A stretch of 64,000 nucleotides of DNA from Eopsaltria australis (Eukaryota > Chordata > Aves > Passeriformes > Petroicidae), in NCBI GenBank assembly GCA_034509425.1, contig JAVTVJ010001355.1:124001-188000 (forward strand). The letters run 5' to 3'. Positions within the stretch are counted from its first letter, which is position 1. Every line of letters starts with the position of its first letter. Below the pieces are notes generated by a model, which saw nothing but the letters and a program-made list of their open reading frames with translations, made no database searches and was not told the origin of the DNA. The position numbers were made by a program, and so were the translations under genes. Positions 21,455 through 32,885 of this stretch are shown in pieces.

Positions 21455-24400
21455 CAGCCCACACCAATATCCTGAAATGTCAGCACAGACACAATCCCTG
21501 CTGGCACGAGGATGCTGCTGCTGGGGGAGGGATGATTTCAGGGAGGCAAATCCAAGGCTGAGAGCAGGGACAGGGAGTGTCTCAGCCCTCCCCACGGTTC
21601 AGGACTGAACCATCACATCCTCCTGGTCTGAAAAGAAAAGTTCCAGTGCTGAGGGTTCCTCTGACAGCCCCTCCTGGCTCTGCAGCCTCCTCCTTTCCCT
21701 CTCCAGTCTGATTGTGTTTGAAGTCCAGGAGACAAAAAGGTCAGAGTTGTAAAATAACTGCAGCCTCCTCCTCCTTCCCTTCCCTGCAGCTCCAGGGAGA
21801 TGCAAGGAGTGGGTTTCCAGTTCCTCCAAAGGAAAGGAGATTGTTGTGCCTCCCCCTTTCCAGAGAGGCAGGAGCCACATCCCCAAACCCACAGGGACCC
21901 CTCTCCCTGTCCTGCACTGAACTTCTTCATGCTCAGCTCTGCTGAGACTCAGCTGCAAACAGAGATAATGGAGCAGAGCTAAAAAACCGTCACTTTTTAG
22001 CCTCTCCTCCAAAAAAAAAAACCCTTCACAGATGGACAAACCAACAAAACCTTCCTTAAAAATGATCAAAATGAACATCAGGAAGAGCTGAGCGTGATCA
22101 ACACTTCCTTCAGATCACACCGTGCTGTGAAACTCCTGCTTGGAGTGAGACCCAACACGGGAACAGCCAGGGCAGAGCCCAGGCTGACAGGAATCCCTGG
22201 GATTCCAGTGGAATTCCAGTGGCTGGGGAGAGCAGGGAGTGACAGGAGTGGGGTATTTATTTCAATGAAGTGCTATAAAGCATCAGATCTAAACAGAGCT
22301 GAAGGCGAGGGATTTGGTTCTTTGGAATTATCCTGCCTCAGAATCACACTGCCTCTGCAGTTCTGTCTTGTGCTCAGACATTCTATGGAATTAGTCACAA
22401 CAGGGAGAAAGAATCAATCAGTCCTGGCTAAGGAATTGAGATAATAATGACTCATTTGACGAGATTGCTCTGGAAAATTAATAATGACGGCGGTAATTAC
22501 TAACCTGGGATGGCTGCAGTGCTCATTATCCTCCTTTTGCTCCAGTGAATGTTAAGTATTACGAGGACATTTCTTGGAGAGTTTTGTCTGCAGCTTTTCA
22601 TCCCAGCAGGGGCTCAGAGGTCCAAGGGGTGTCCTCCTGTTACCCCCTGGGACAGCAGCCCAACCCCACTGGAATATCTTGGAATCGATCACATATTTGG
22701 AATATTCGATCTATGGCACAGAAAACAGCGTGTGAGTTATTGATTATTAATTATTGAGGGTTAATGTCTGACCTGAGGAACCTCTGCAGCCTCTGCTCAC
22801 CTGCACCCAGGACCTGCCCCGCTCCTTTGGGAAGGGAATTTTTGATGCATCACAAAGTTTCATTAAAAGCTTTATTACCACAGTGCCAAAGATCCATCTT
22901 GGTGCTGAAAACTGCTAAAATTGGCCCCTTTTCCAGCCCATCCAACCCCTCCTTATCAGGGAGACACCTCAAGGAGCAGCTCCTCCCCATGACTGGAGTG
23001 ATGCTGAGGGCAGGAGACGTCTGCAGCTCATCCAGGGGACAGAAAATGGCATTTAATCCAACCACGGAGAGAGGTTGGCTCTAAAAAGCCACGAGTGAGT
23101 AGCAATGAGGCTGCTGAGCTCTCCAACAGCTGCTCCACACCCCCAGAGTGCCTTACAGGATTTATTTGTGTTTGAAGAGGCTCTGCAGAGGGTTCCCCTT
23201 CTGCTGAGCAGTAAGGGAAGGTCCTGGAACAGGCAGGAGAAGGAAAAAGAAGTTCTTTATTAATGTTGAAGGGAAAAATATCCTAATTTTCTGGACAAGG
23301 CTGAGGTTTCTCAGAGCAGCAGCTCTCCCCCTGCACTGAGGAATTTTGAACCCTTCCTCAGCTTTCCCAATTATTCCCATTTTTCTGCCAAATTCTTTTC
23401 CCAAAATTTTTAATTTGGGAAAAGCCTGGATGACAAAATGCAGCCACGCAATCTGAGCAATACAATTCTGCCTTAAAATCCCAGTTTTTCTTTTAAACCT
23501 GCATTTCCCCATTGCCAGAACGGATCCTGGTTCCTGAGTGATGCTGAAATCCATCCCCCAGAGGAGCTGGGATTTGGATTGTGGCTCCCCAGGGTCGGTG
23601 CCTCATGATAAATAAATTGTATTAATTTATTTAATTAATGCAGGGGTGAAGCCATACACAAATGGGTTCCATTTGCTCTGTTAGCTCTGCCCACTGCCTG
23701 AATATTTAAAAAATAACCACAACCAGAGCTCACCTTTAGCATTTCTCAGCAGATTTCACAGTATTTAAGAGATAAGGTCAGTGAAATGAAATGAGATGCA
23801 TCAACTCAAGAGGAACCCATGAATTACAAAGGAGATTTTACAACCTTTAACCCACCAGGACAAAAGGAGCAGAGAGCCCAGAGCCAGCAGCTCCATCCTG
23901 CTGCCTCCATGCCCCGATTCCAGCCCCACAGGAAACCACTGCTTTTCCTGAAGGATCCAGAGCTTTCCCAAAGAATTTGGGACACCATCCTGCTGGATGT
24001 TGAGCTCTTTTGGGCATCAGGATGGAGCTGCCCCTGAGCAAACTCCTCTCACCATCCGTGCTCCCAACAGGAAGGGATTTATTTGGGAGTCTGACTTCGC
24101 TTCAAGTGCTGAATGCTGGAATTAAGTGAGCTAAGGAGGTGGGAAATCCATCAGTGTGAGGCCAGGGATGGAGAAGCTGTTCTGCCTCTCCCAGCAACAC
24201 TTTAAATCTCAGCTGTGCTCAGCTACCACTAAAACAGTCACTGGCAGAGTGCCCTGCACCTGGGGATGTCACCTGGGAGCACTTCTCAAGAGCAAACCCA
24301 AATTTAGTGCCCCTGCCTGGCTCCAGCACTCCAAACGATCCATGTCTGCTCCTGCACTGCCTTCTCCAGAGTCAACAGAGGCACCAAATTCCCGTTCACA

Positions 24401-24787
24401 AGGAGAGTTAATTATTGTAATTACCAGCCGAACAGGCTCCGAATGCTAATCTATTCTAAAGTGGCCTGTTAATTGGTGTTAAACTGCCATTAACCTGCCT
24501 CTGCCCGTGTTTTCGAGCTGACCTGGAGCTCAGCACCGTGGAAAACCCAATCCATCTCTCGTTCCTGGCAATCACCGATGTGGATTTGGAGAAGAATTAG
24601 GGAAAAAAAATCTCCATACCTGGAATTATGGGAACAAAGGGAAACAGCGTTCTGCTGCTTTGAATTGCAGTCTTTGGTAGTGTAGGACTGCAGCTGTCCA
24701 TGGTTTTCCATGGAATGCTCCATGCCATGTTCCCTCTGCAGGAATTGGGCTCTGCCGGGCTGGGCTGGCATTGCCATCAGGGCACTG
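21455..24787. other. Unique noncoding sequence, 3.3 kb
   Basis: No gene is supported. The longest frame is 159 residues (21599-22078 minus) and shows no domain. Two short conserved-looking patches, 22430-22510 and 24400-24510, carry TAATAATGA and TTAATTATTGTAATTACC words and are discussed as candidate elements. Confidence 0.45.
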
Positions 24788-25226
24788 GGATGCCTGAAGG
24801 ATTTTTTGCTTTTTCTTCTCTATACTTTTTAAGTTCTCTGTATCCACAAGTATTACCATGTGCATTTGTGATGCTTTAGCTGATACTTTAATCTGGTTTT
24901 TTGGTGTCCTGCAGGCCAGGAGACCAAACACCCCGGAGTTAGAAGAGCAAACATTCTACTATCTTTAAAACCGAGATCCTCTAGCAGGACAAATTCTGTA
25001 AACTAGAAATTAGCCCATCCCAGCCCCTTATTGGGCCCTCTTTTTAGATATGCTAATGAGTCAGGTCTTTAATTGTGCACTCGATTGGGGATGGGAGGAC
25101 ATTGTGACGCTGTCACCTGGGTGAAGCAATGCATGGAATGGGATCCTATTAAATCCCAAGGGAAATGACCCCAACCCTCTTACCCTGTCTGGGCTTTTCC
25201 TTTCTAATACCAGGGAAAAGGCATCA
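24788..25226. mobile_element. Solo LTR of an endogenous retrovirus, copy 2
   Basis: Same family as 16210-16661 but inverted. The right end is AAAGGCATCA; the left end reads GGATGCCTGAAGG, with the first base of the expected TGATGCC changed. It is flanked by a perfect 4-base target duplication, ACTG at 24784-24787 and ACTG at 25227-25230. Shared blocks include CAATTAAAG, GGATCCTATTAAA (inverse at 16290) and CCCAACCCTCTTACCCTGTC (inverse at 16245). It is about 13 bases shorter than copy 1, and many substitutions separate the two, so they are old insertions. There is no internal region. Confidence 0.88.
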
Positions 25227-25413
25227 ACTGACTCCATTCCTGACTGAAATGGAGCAGATTCCCCATGGATCTGAGGCCTTTTCCACTGTGGGAATGTCCC
25301 TGTCCCAGCTCACCGAGCCAGGGGGTTCCAGACCTGCTCCTGCAGGGTATCAGCACCCAAACCCAGCAGGATCAGCACAACCTCCCCTTTATCAAACCCC
25401 TGGACCACTCCAA
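25227..25413. other. Short unique spacer
   Basis: Unique DNA between the solo LTR and the 73-bp duplication. Nothing is recognised. Confidence 0.5.
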
Positions 25414-25560
25414 AATCATCCAGAGCTGCCCCTGAGGAGATCCTGGAAAAACAGGGGTGGGTATCAGTCCATCCTTCCCACCCCAAAATCATCCCAAGGT
25501 GCCCCTGAGGAGATCCTGGAAAAACAGGGGTGCGTGTCAGTCCATCCTTCCCACCCCTGC
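25414..25560. repeat. 73-bp tandem duplication
   Basis: GCCCCTGAGGAGATCCTGGA recurs at 25428 and 25501 with only a few changes over the unit, which also contains TCAGTCCATCCTTCCCACCC. There are two complete units plus a partial CCAAAATCATCC lead-in. Confidence 0.93.
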
Positions 25561-26324
25561 CTTGAGCCACTCCAGCTGCCCTGTCTCTGTCTGGCCTTTA
25601 ATTTATAGAAGAGGAGATAAAAGGTTGGCTCAGGTCCTTCTCAGAGGTCAGTTCTAAAATCCAGGTGCCCACCAGGACAGTGAACTTCCACTTCAATCTG
25701 CTGCAAGAGGGAGAGCTGGAATTTCCATTTCAGACACCCAGCTCTGCTGCCTGGTCTCTTCCCAAAACCTGTCACTGAAGTGGCTTGACCTGCCAGAGCC
25801 TTTCTCACGTTATCTCACCTGACTGACAGTTATCTAGACTAAGAGTTCTCTCTTTTCATTTTCTCTAACCAGCTCTAAAAGTTCAGGGGGACTTAAAGTG
25901 ACCTTTAGAAAGTCCCGAAATTATTCATTTCTTGAAAAATTCCCCATTACTCAGCAGCACATCACCTCCCTCTCCGTGTGAGATCCCACTGCAGCAGAGG
26001 ATACAGGACAGAATTTCCCAATTTAAAAGATGTGGAAGGGTTTGAAAAGAGTTTGAAGAGGGGAGCAGTGAATTTTTTGTATGCTAATCCAAACCTCTTG
26101 GTGTTCAGTTACCTTTAAAATCAGGTGTAGGATATTAGAGAAGGAGAAAAAAGGGTCAGCTATCCTGAAATCCTGTGGAATCAGAGATTTGCCCTGTCCT
26201 GAGACTCTTCCCACGATGTTTGAGTGATAACTAGGAAAACAAAGGCTCTGTCATTTAGGATTACCTGCAGTTCCTTGCACTCCTTGCCAGGGCAGGGCTG
26301 TTGTTGCAGCTCATTTATGTCATT
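25561..26324. other. Unique noncoding sequence
   Basis: No gene or repeat is recognised between the 73-bp duplication and the left arm of the inverted repeat. Confidence 0.45.
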
Positions 26325-26784
26325 TTTCACTTTCCTTCCAGAATCCTCCCATCACCCTCCCTGGCATGCTGAATTCCTGACCAGATTGTACTGAAAGGTA
26401 CAAAAAGCAAAGAAATCAAACCTGCAGTGCCATCAGTAATAAACACAGGAAGCTTCTAGAGGTGAGAATTCATCTCATTCAGTGTCTTCTGCTGTTGCTG
26501 GTTGTTATCCCTCCATTCAGGCTTTCCCAGCACATCTATTTATCACTCTCTTTCCTGGCACTGGCAGCTTGCCTAAGTCCACCTGCAGGAGCCTCCTGTC
26601 TCCTCTTCCTCAAAGAAATGTGCAGATCTTCTCTCTGATTCCATTTACTGCCACTCAGATGCTCACCCACAGGAAATTCTCCTGTATTGGAGTCCACAGA
26701 GGCTCTGCTCCATTGACAAACTGATCCCAGTGGCAGCCAGCCTTTCCTGTTCCTTGGGAGCAGACAGACTGAGGCCAAAAATCA
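26325..26784 (+). repeat. Left arm of 460-bp inverted repeat
   Basis: It begins TTTCACTTTCCTTCCAGAAT and ends CTGAGGCCAAAAATCA. Compared with the reverse complement of 26939-27398, I count by eye about 11 mismatches and no gap in 460 positions (about 97.6% identity). An 80-residue frame at 26482-26724 is mirrored on the minus strand at 26999-27241 with four residue changes. Most of the nucleotide differences that fall in the frame alter a residue, so there is no sign of protein constraint. Confidence 0.95.
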
Positions 26785-26938
26785 GCTCAGCTGCTCCAGG
26801 AACAGCATCCCCAGCATGGGAGGTGACACCTGGAGCTGGGATCAGCGTCAGAACTGAGAATTAACCTCACTCCCAGCTCAGGTGGAAGTGCTGACGTTGC
26901 TGCTGGGCAGTTTTGGGGTTGTGGTTTCTGCCCAGAGG
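26785..26938. other. 154-bp loop of the inverted repeat
   Basis: Unique sequence between the two arms, without a recognised motif. A transcript through both arms would form a hairpin with a 154-base loop. Confidence 0.9.
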
Positions 26939-27398
26939 TGATTTTTGGCCTCAGTCTGTCTGCTCCCAAGGAACAGGAATGGCTGGCTGCCACTGGGATC
27001 AGTTTATCAATGGAGCAGAGCCTCTGTGGACTCCAATAAAGGAGAATTTCCTGTGGGTGAGCATCTGAGTGGCAGTAAATGGTATCAGAGAGAAGATCTG
27101 CACATTTCTTTGAGGAAGAGGAGACAGGAGGCTCCTGCAGGTGGACTTAGGCAAGCTGCCAGTGCCAGGAAAGAGAGTGATAAATAGATGTGCTGGGAAA
27201 GCCTGAATGGAGGAATAACAACCAGCAACAGCAGAAGCCACTGAATGAGATGGCTTCTCACCTCTAGAAGCTTCCTGTGTTTATTACTGATGGCACTGCA
27301 GGTTTGAGTTCTTTGCTTTTTGTACCTTTCAGAACAATCTGGTCAGGAATTCAGCATGCCAGGGAGGGTGATGGGAGGATTCTGGAAGCAAAGTGAAA
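26939..27398 (-). repeat. Right arm of 460-bp inverted repeat
   Basis: Reverse complement of 26325-26784, starting TGATTTTTGGCCTCAG and ending GCAAAGTGAAA. Beyond 27398 the similarity stops abruptly. No short flanking target duplication is evident at the outer edges (26324 and 27399), and the arm ends do not look like a known transposon. Confidence 0.95.
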
Positions 27399-27867
27399 GC
27401 CCCCTGTACCTGGGTGTGTTTCACACCTGGCACCGTGCAGGGGAGCTGCTGGCCAGGGGTTTTGGCAGCAGATCAGAGACCTGTCAGCTCCCTCACCCTG
27501 CCCTATCACACACAGGATTTATTGTTGCTGGGATACTGCCAGCCCTGGACGTTTTGCTTTGCTCATCTTTTACTCCTCGGCGTTACACGTTCCCTCTTTT
27601 CTCCACCTCCCTCATCACCATTCCATCCACTCCTCACACCTGCACAGTCCCTCCACTTTCCCCCTCGCTGCCTTATTTTCTGCCACTGACTTCAAATCCT
27701 GCTACTGACTTCAAATTCTGCTTGAGTGCACGAGCCTTTTACAGCAGGAAAGGAAAATGAACCTGCCCAGATGGGAAACTGCCTCCTGTGCTCAGGAAAA
27801 TGAGCTCTAGAGCTTTGCACTGCAGGAATCACCTGGCTGGGCTCAGGGAGCACAGACAAGCGGGGTC
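27399..27867. other. Unique noncoding sequence
   Basis: No gene or repeat is recognised. The 146-residue frame at 27320-27760 starts inside the right arm and has no domain. Confidence 0.45.
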
Positions 27868-28085
27868 ATAAAAATCCCAGAGTGGCTTGGGTTGGAAAAA
27901 ACCTTCAAGGTGGTTTTGTCAGGTTGCTCCAATTCCTGTCCAGCCTGGACTTGGACATTTCCAGTCTGGGCACCCTGTGCCAAGACATCCCCACCCTCCC
28001 AGGGGAGGATTTATTCCCAATATCCCATCTGTCCCTGCCCTCTGGCCGTTTAAACCATTCCCCTTGTCCATTGTGATGTCAAGGA
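27868..28085 (-). repeat. CR1 LINE 3' tail, antisense
   Basis: It starts AATCCCAGAGTGGCTTGGGT and GGAAAAAACC, then CAGCCTGGACTTGGACATTTCC, CCTCCCAGGGGAGGATTTAT and CCATTCCCCTTGTCCATTGT. It extends deeper into the LINE than the short tails and is moderately diverged. Confidence 0.9.
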
Positions 28086-29179
28086 CAGCTGTCAAAATCC
28101 AAAATACCCATTAGAGCTTCCTCTACACCGAATCCCACTTGTTTTTATTGCACCAAAATGGGTGTGGAGCCTGAGCAAAGAACTTGCCCATCACACTTTT
28201 TCAAGAGAGTGGCTCCTCCGAGCACTTCTCTTCTAGAGGAGTAAAAAAAACCTCATTGCATCAATCTGGAATTTCTTCTTCATTACTTTAGGGTCGAAAT
28301 CAAAATGCAAAGATTTCCATAACATCATGAAGAAATTGGTGTAGTTCAAGGAAAGGAATTAATAACTGTTCTTCACGTCTAGGGACGCAGTGGCCTCGTT
28401 GCCAATGACTTTTCCTGAGCTGCCAATGATATTTACAGGAAGAAGGGAGCCTGGAGAATGCCAGGAAATGGCATTTCAGCATTGTTTCTGTGCTGCAAAT
28501 GCACCAAGGATGCACAGCTCCAGCAGGAGGGGTGCAGAGCAGGGGGATCTCACCTTTCCTGGCTGGATATTCAGCGCTGGGTGCTCAGAGTGAGCTCTGT
28601 GTGTGTCTCCTGCTGGGGATGAACGTCCTTCCCTGCTGTGCTGAGCCTGTGGGGAGCTCCCAAACTCCCAAACTCCCACTCTGCCCGCTCTGCTCCTCCC
28701 GTGTGCTCTGGCACAGAGCTGGGTGCTAATTTAAACCCAGCATTGGTTTTACCACGGGGAGTGTGGGTGGGAGCCTTCTGCTGGCAGAGGCACACGAGGC
28801 TGCAGCAACGCCTTTCTCCTTTTTAAATAAACCCCAAAGGCCCCCTGGCCATTTCCATCCCTGTGGACACTGCAGAGAGGAGCCCAAAATGATGATTGTG
28901 CTCTCAGTAAACACTGCAGAGGGGATCCCAAATGATTGATTTAGGGGGGGTGGCAAAACCCTTAAAGCCACGTTGGTTTGGGATTTGTGTAGCAAACAAC
29001 AACTCAGGGCATGGTCATTGCCTCAGACACCCCCACTGGAACAGCCCCATCAGCCAACTGTGGCACTTACCATAGAATTCATTATTATTAATTAGTATTA
29101 ATTATTTCTGACTGCACTTAATTGTTTTATGCCCTGCTTTGCTCCATTACAGGGGTGCCACGACTTTTCTGTCACGTCT
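28086..29179. other. Unique noncoding sequence
   Basis: No gene is recognised. Frames of 60-89 residues overlap on both strands from 28390 to 28995 without domains. Confidence 0.45.
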
Positions 29180-29227
29180 GGAAATGATGATTGAAATGAT
29201 GATTGATTGAAATGATGATTGAAATGA
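29180..29227. repeat. Short GAAATGATGATT tandem repeat
   Basis: Three to four imperfect copies of GAAATGATGATT immediately precede a CR1 end. Confidence 0.85.
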
Positions 29228-29325
29228 TACATCCCAAGGATCTGCAAGAGCCATGGCAGGGGGCTGGAATAAAATGATCTTTGAGGTCCCTTCCAACCCA
29301 AAGCATTCCATGATTTCAAATCAAT
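29228..29325 (+). repeat. CR1 LINE terminal fragment, sense
   Basis: The sequence CATGGCAGGGGGCTGGAATA, then GATCTTTGAGGTCCCTTCCA and ACCCAAAGCATTCCATGATT, is the last ~95 bases of a CR1 of the GGGGGTTGGA subtype. Confidence 0.88.
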
Positions 29326-29385
29326 TCTCTCTAGCTTGGTGTGATGCTGGGTTTAAAGCTCCACACCAGTGTCAGACTGGTCGGT

Positions 29386-29560
29386 GAGTCATGGAATATC
29401 CTGGGCTGGAAGGGACCCACAAGGATCAGAGTCCAGCTCCTGCCCAGATACCCCAACAATCCCAGCCTGGGCATCCCTGGGAGGGTTTTCCAAAGGCTCC
29501 TGGAGCTCTGGCAGCCTGGGCAGTGCCCAGCACTCTCGTTTTTCCTGCCCTTTCCCTGAT
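29386..29560 (-). repeat. CR1 LINE 3' tail, antisense
   Basis: It starts TCATGGAATATCCTGGGCTG and GAAGGGACCCACAAGGATCA, then GTCCAGCTCCTGCCCAGATA and GGAGCTCTGGCAGCCTGGGC. This is a second CR1 subtype that faces the sense fragment at 29228-29325. Confidence 0.88.
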
Positions 29561-31859
29561 CTGCAGCCTGAGCCTGTCCTGACACAGCTCCATCCCTGGG
29601 GCTGGCTCATCCCTGACCTTCTCAGGCTTTGTTTGTGTGCATGGAGAGCAGACAAAAGCCTGGCTTTGCAGAGTGCTGCTTCTCAGCAGGAGTTCCCTTT
29701 CTGGGAGCTCCAAGGAAACCCCATGGACAGCAAGCTCCTTCACTCAGGTTCATGCCCTGTGCAGGAATCACTTTCCAGGCCACCTGTAAAGGCAACAAAA
29801 ACACAACCTGGGCCTTGGGGCTGCAGGGAATCACCTTTTAAAGGCCCTTATTCCTTTTTTTTGGCTCTGTTTGCTCTCCACAGGGACCAGCCCCTCATCA
29901 AAGGCTTGGCCAGGCTCTGCAGCTCCTCCTGAGGAGCAGAGCTGGTGGCAGGACCTGCCAGGCTGAGCCCTGTGCCCGGGGCTGGACAGCCAAGGACAGC
30001 CCCAGGCAGGGGTGAGGAGCTGGGCATGGCCAGGAGTCAATCAGCAGCTGCACTAATTGCTGAATTCACTCATTTCCCCACAGCAGAGGGAGGAAGGAAC
30101 CCGAGGAAATTGCTGGGGAGGGTTGTGTGTCACCCTTGGCTCAGGGCAGGTCGTGAAACCACAGGCTGGATTTTCACAGCTCTCTGACCTCCCCAGTTGT
30201 ATTTTTTTTTTCAAGCAGTAATTTCCTAATTAACAATTTCTCCCCTCTGAAGCCTCGAGCTGCCTTTTCTCCTTTTCTGACAGCAGCAAAAGTTGTTGCT
30301 CCCATTTCCCCACGTAGATTTTCATTTTCTGTCCCCCTGAACAATGGCAAGAACAGAACAATACAGGGAAACACTCAGAGTTACCCCCTGCCCACATCAG
30401 AGAGGAATTTCTTATCTTTCTGCTGGCAATTAATCCTCTGCATGCTTGAATTTACAATTAGGAGCCCTCCAGCTCCAGGATTCAGCCTCCTCTGCCTCCC
30501 CAGGAGCTGCAAGGGGCCAAATCCTGCTCTTATTTCAGAGTATTTTAGGAGGAATTTCTCTGTCTCTCTCCTTTAAAGGAATTTCTCTCCCTCCAATACC
30601 CATTAAAGCAAAACTTGGGCACTCTCCAGGTTGGAACCTCTGATTTTACACCCCTTGGGTTTGACATGAAGGTGTTTTTTGTCCATGGGAAGAGACGAAT
30701 TTTCCTACAAAAACCATCAGACACCCCTCAGAATAACAACATCCCTGTCCTACTGATTGTATTCTGAGTTTGTCCTGGAGTCTGGGAGGCTGAGAAACCT
30801 TCTGCACCATCAAATTAACTCCTCAAGCACTCAGTGCAGGTTTTCAGCCCTGGCTTTTGTTGGGATATAACAATAACTTGATTTTTTCCCATTGGAAAAT
30901 ATTTCCATGCCCCATCCAGCGAGTCAGCTTTGCAGAGTGCAGAAAACTGAATGGAAATATTGCAAAGAGCACTGTCCTTTGAAGTGCTAGTGGCATTGGG
31001 CAGCCATTTAGTGCTTTAAAGAGCTCCATTTTATTAAGCATTTCAAAGCCACTTCAGAGCTATTATTTCTTATTTTGCTGTTTAAACCTGTAAGTTTGAG
31101 AACTAATCATTGTAGGACCTTTTGATGCAAAAAAATCTATGAATAAAATAAATTCTGAGGGCTGCTTTCACACTAAGTTATATTAAAGCACTCCTTCATC
31201 TCCCTCATTAATTTAATGCACATCTCAAAAAGTATCTTAAATATTAGCAATAACGTTCTGCTAAATAACCCAAACCTCCTATGGCTCCTTGACTTTTCTT
31301 CCTTTCACATCTCAGATATTTCTCATGGCTTTCCAGTGACCTTTATATAAACTTGTGGGGTTGCTAATTAGCATGATAAACAATAGCTTCCCATTTCATG
31401 GGCAGGTTCGTGGTCAAGCAGCCCCCCAGAGCCAGGCTGGGCTCTGTGCAGTGTCCTGAGTGTCTCCAGCAGAGTCTCCTTCCATGAGCAGCTCTGGGAG
31501 CTCAGCTCAGGAGAGTTTTCCTCAGTTCCTGAGGGCTGAGCTGGATTCTGGCATTGCCATGGGTGAGGAGGGGTCTCCCACAGAAGGGGAAAGTCACATT
31601 TGAGAGATTGACAAGGACAGCAATGACTGCCCCAGTGCCAGTGGGGACATTTGGGGCACCACCATGCCAGGGAATTCCTCCTTTCCTGTTCCCAGGGTGA
31701 GCTCCTCTTGTCTCTCCTCATTTACGCTTCCTGTGGGTTTATCACAGAATTTCATTCAAAGTCGCTTTGCAGATGGCTTAAAGCAATTTTTTATATTTTT
31801 TTTATTTTTAGGTTTCGAGCAAGAGAAGACAAAATGATCCCTGGGATTGGGTTTAAAAG
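29561..31859. other. Unique noncoding sequence, 2.3 kb
   Basis: No gene is supported. The 187-residue frame at 29369-29932 begins in CR1 and overlaps minus-strand frames. From 30840 to 31380 the DNA is AT-rich and single copy, with short frames only. Confidence 0.45.
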
Positions 31860-32092
31860 CGGACCCTGTTAGGTTGGAATGGGAGATGCCCACAGGGGTG
31901 GTCAGGCACTGGAATGGGATGTCCAGGGAAGTGGTGGATGCCACCCTGGCAGTGCCCAGGGCCAGGCTGGACACTTGGAGCAGCCTGGGACAGTGGGAGG
32001 TGTCCCTGCCATGGCAGGGGTGGCACTGGGTGGGATTTAAGGTTCCCTCCCAACCCAACCCAACCCAACCCAACCCATTCTGGGATTTGGAG
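31860..32092 (+). repeat. CR1 LINE 3' tail, sense, with expanded AACCC run
   Basis: The stretch GGAATGGGATGTCCAGGGAA, GTGGTGGATGCCACCCTGGC, TGGGAGGTGTCCCTGCCATG and GGTTCCCTCCCAACCC is a CR1 tail. The AACCC at the tail is expanded to about five units (32049-32077) before CATTCTGGGATTTGG. Confidence 0.93.
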
Positions 32093-32500
32093 CGAGAGGT
32101 TGGATCCCCACAGGTCCCTGGGAGGAAAAGCAGCAGGGAGAGGAGGGCAGGGGGGTCAGGGCAGTGAGCACTCACTGTCACTCCAGGAGAGCATTTCTAG
32201 GCTCAGTTCTGCCCTGATCTCAGGGGAGGACTTAACGTAGGGACCACACAAAGTATCCCAGCAGCAACAATCAAAAAAAAAGAGGGAAATCATGAAAGAA
32301 GGGCTTATTTGGTAAAAAAAAAACCCAACTAGGTAAAAGCTGGGGGCACAGGGCAGGTCCCCCCCAGCCCTGGCTTTTCCAGCCAGTTGCCATAGAAACC
32401 CATCACTGCAGAGCTCTGGGGCCCCAAACACTGCAGCATCCACTGGTGCCAAGGAAACCCAGCCCTCTGTGCTCAGAAAGGGCTGCCCTTCCCTCTCCAG
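32093..32500. other. Unique noncoding sequence
   Basis: No gene is recognised. Short A-runs occur at 32271-32281 and 32316-32325. Confidence 0.45.
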
Positions 32501-32885
32501 CTCAGGAGCAGAGCAGGGATGGCTCAGAGTGCCTGGATGGTGCTTCCATTCCTGATTTTCACTGATTTTCAGAGCAGGTTTGGCTCAGAGTTCCTGGATA
32601 GTGCTTCCACTCCTGATTTTCAGTGATTTTCAGTGATTTCCTGAGCAGGGATGGCTCAGAGTGCCTGATGGTGCTTCCATTCCTGATTTCAGTGATTTCC
32701 AGAGCAGGGATGGCTCAGAGTTCCTGATGGTGCTTCCATTTCTGTTTTTCACTGATTTCCAGTGCAGGTTCGGCTCAGGGTGCCTGGATGGTGCTTCCAT
32801 TCCTGATTTTCAGTGATTTCCATATCAGGGATGGCTCAGAGTTCCTGATGGTGCTTCCATTCCTGATTTCCAGTGATTTCCAGGC
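32501..32885. repeat. ~60-70-bp tandem repeat, six units
   Basis: The phrase GGCTCAGAGT(T/G)CCTG(G)AT recurs near 32521, 32581, 32650, 32710, 32771 and 32830, each followed by GTGCTTCCATTCCTGATTT or a near match and a variable TTTCAGTGATTTCC segment. Spacing varies because the GATTTTCAGT part is itself duplicated in some units. Confidence 0.93.

Noticed and set aside
16210..25226. A complete provirus between the two LTRs
   Set aside because: The LTRs face opposite ways, each has its own target duplication (imperfect at copy 1), and the 8.1 kb between them contains no gag, pol or env-like frames.
26482..27241. An 80-residue protein encoded by both arms of the inverted repeat
   Set aside because: The mirrored frames have no domain, and the changes between them mostly alter residues. 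The similarity is explained by the duplicated DNA.
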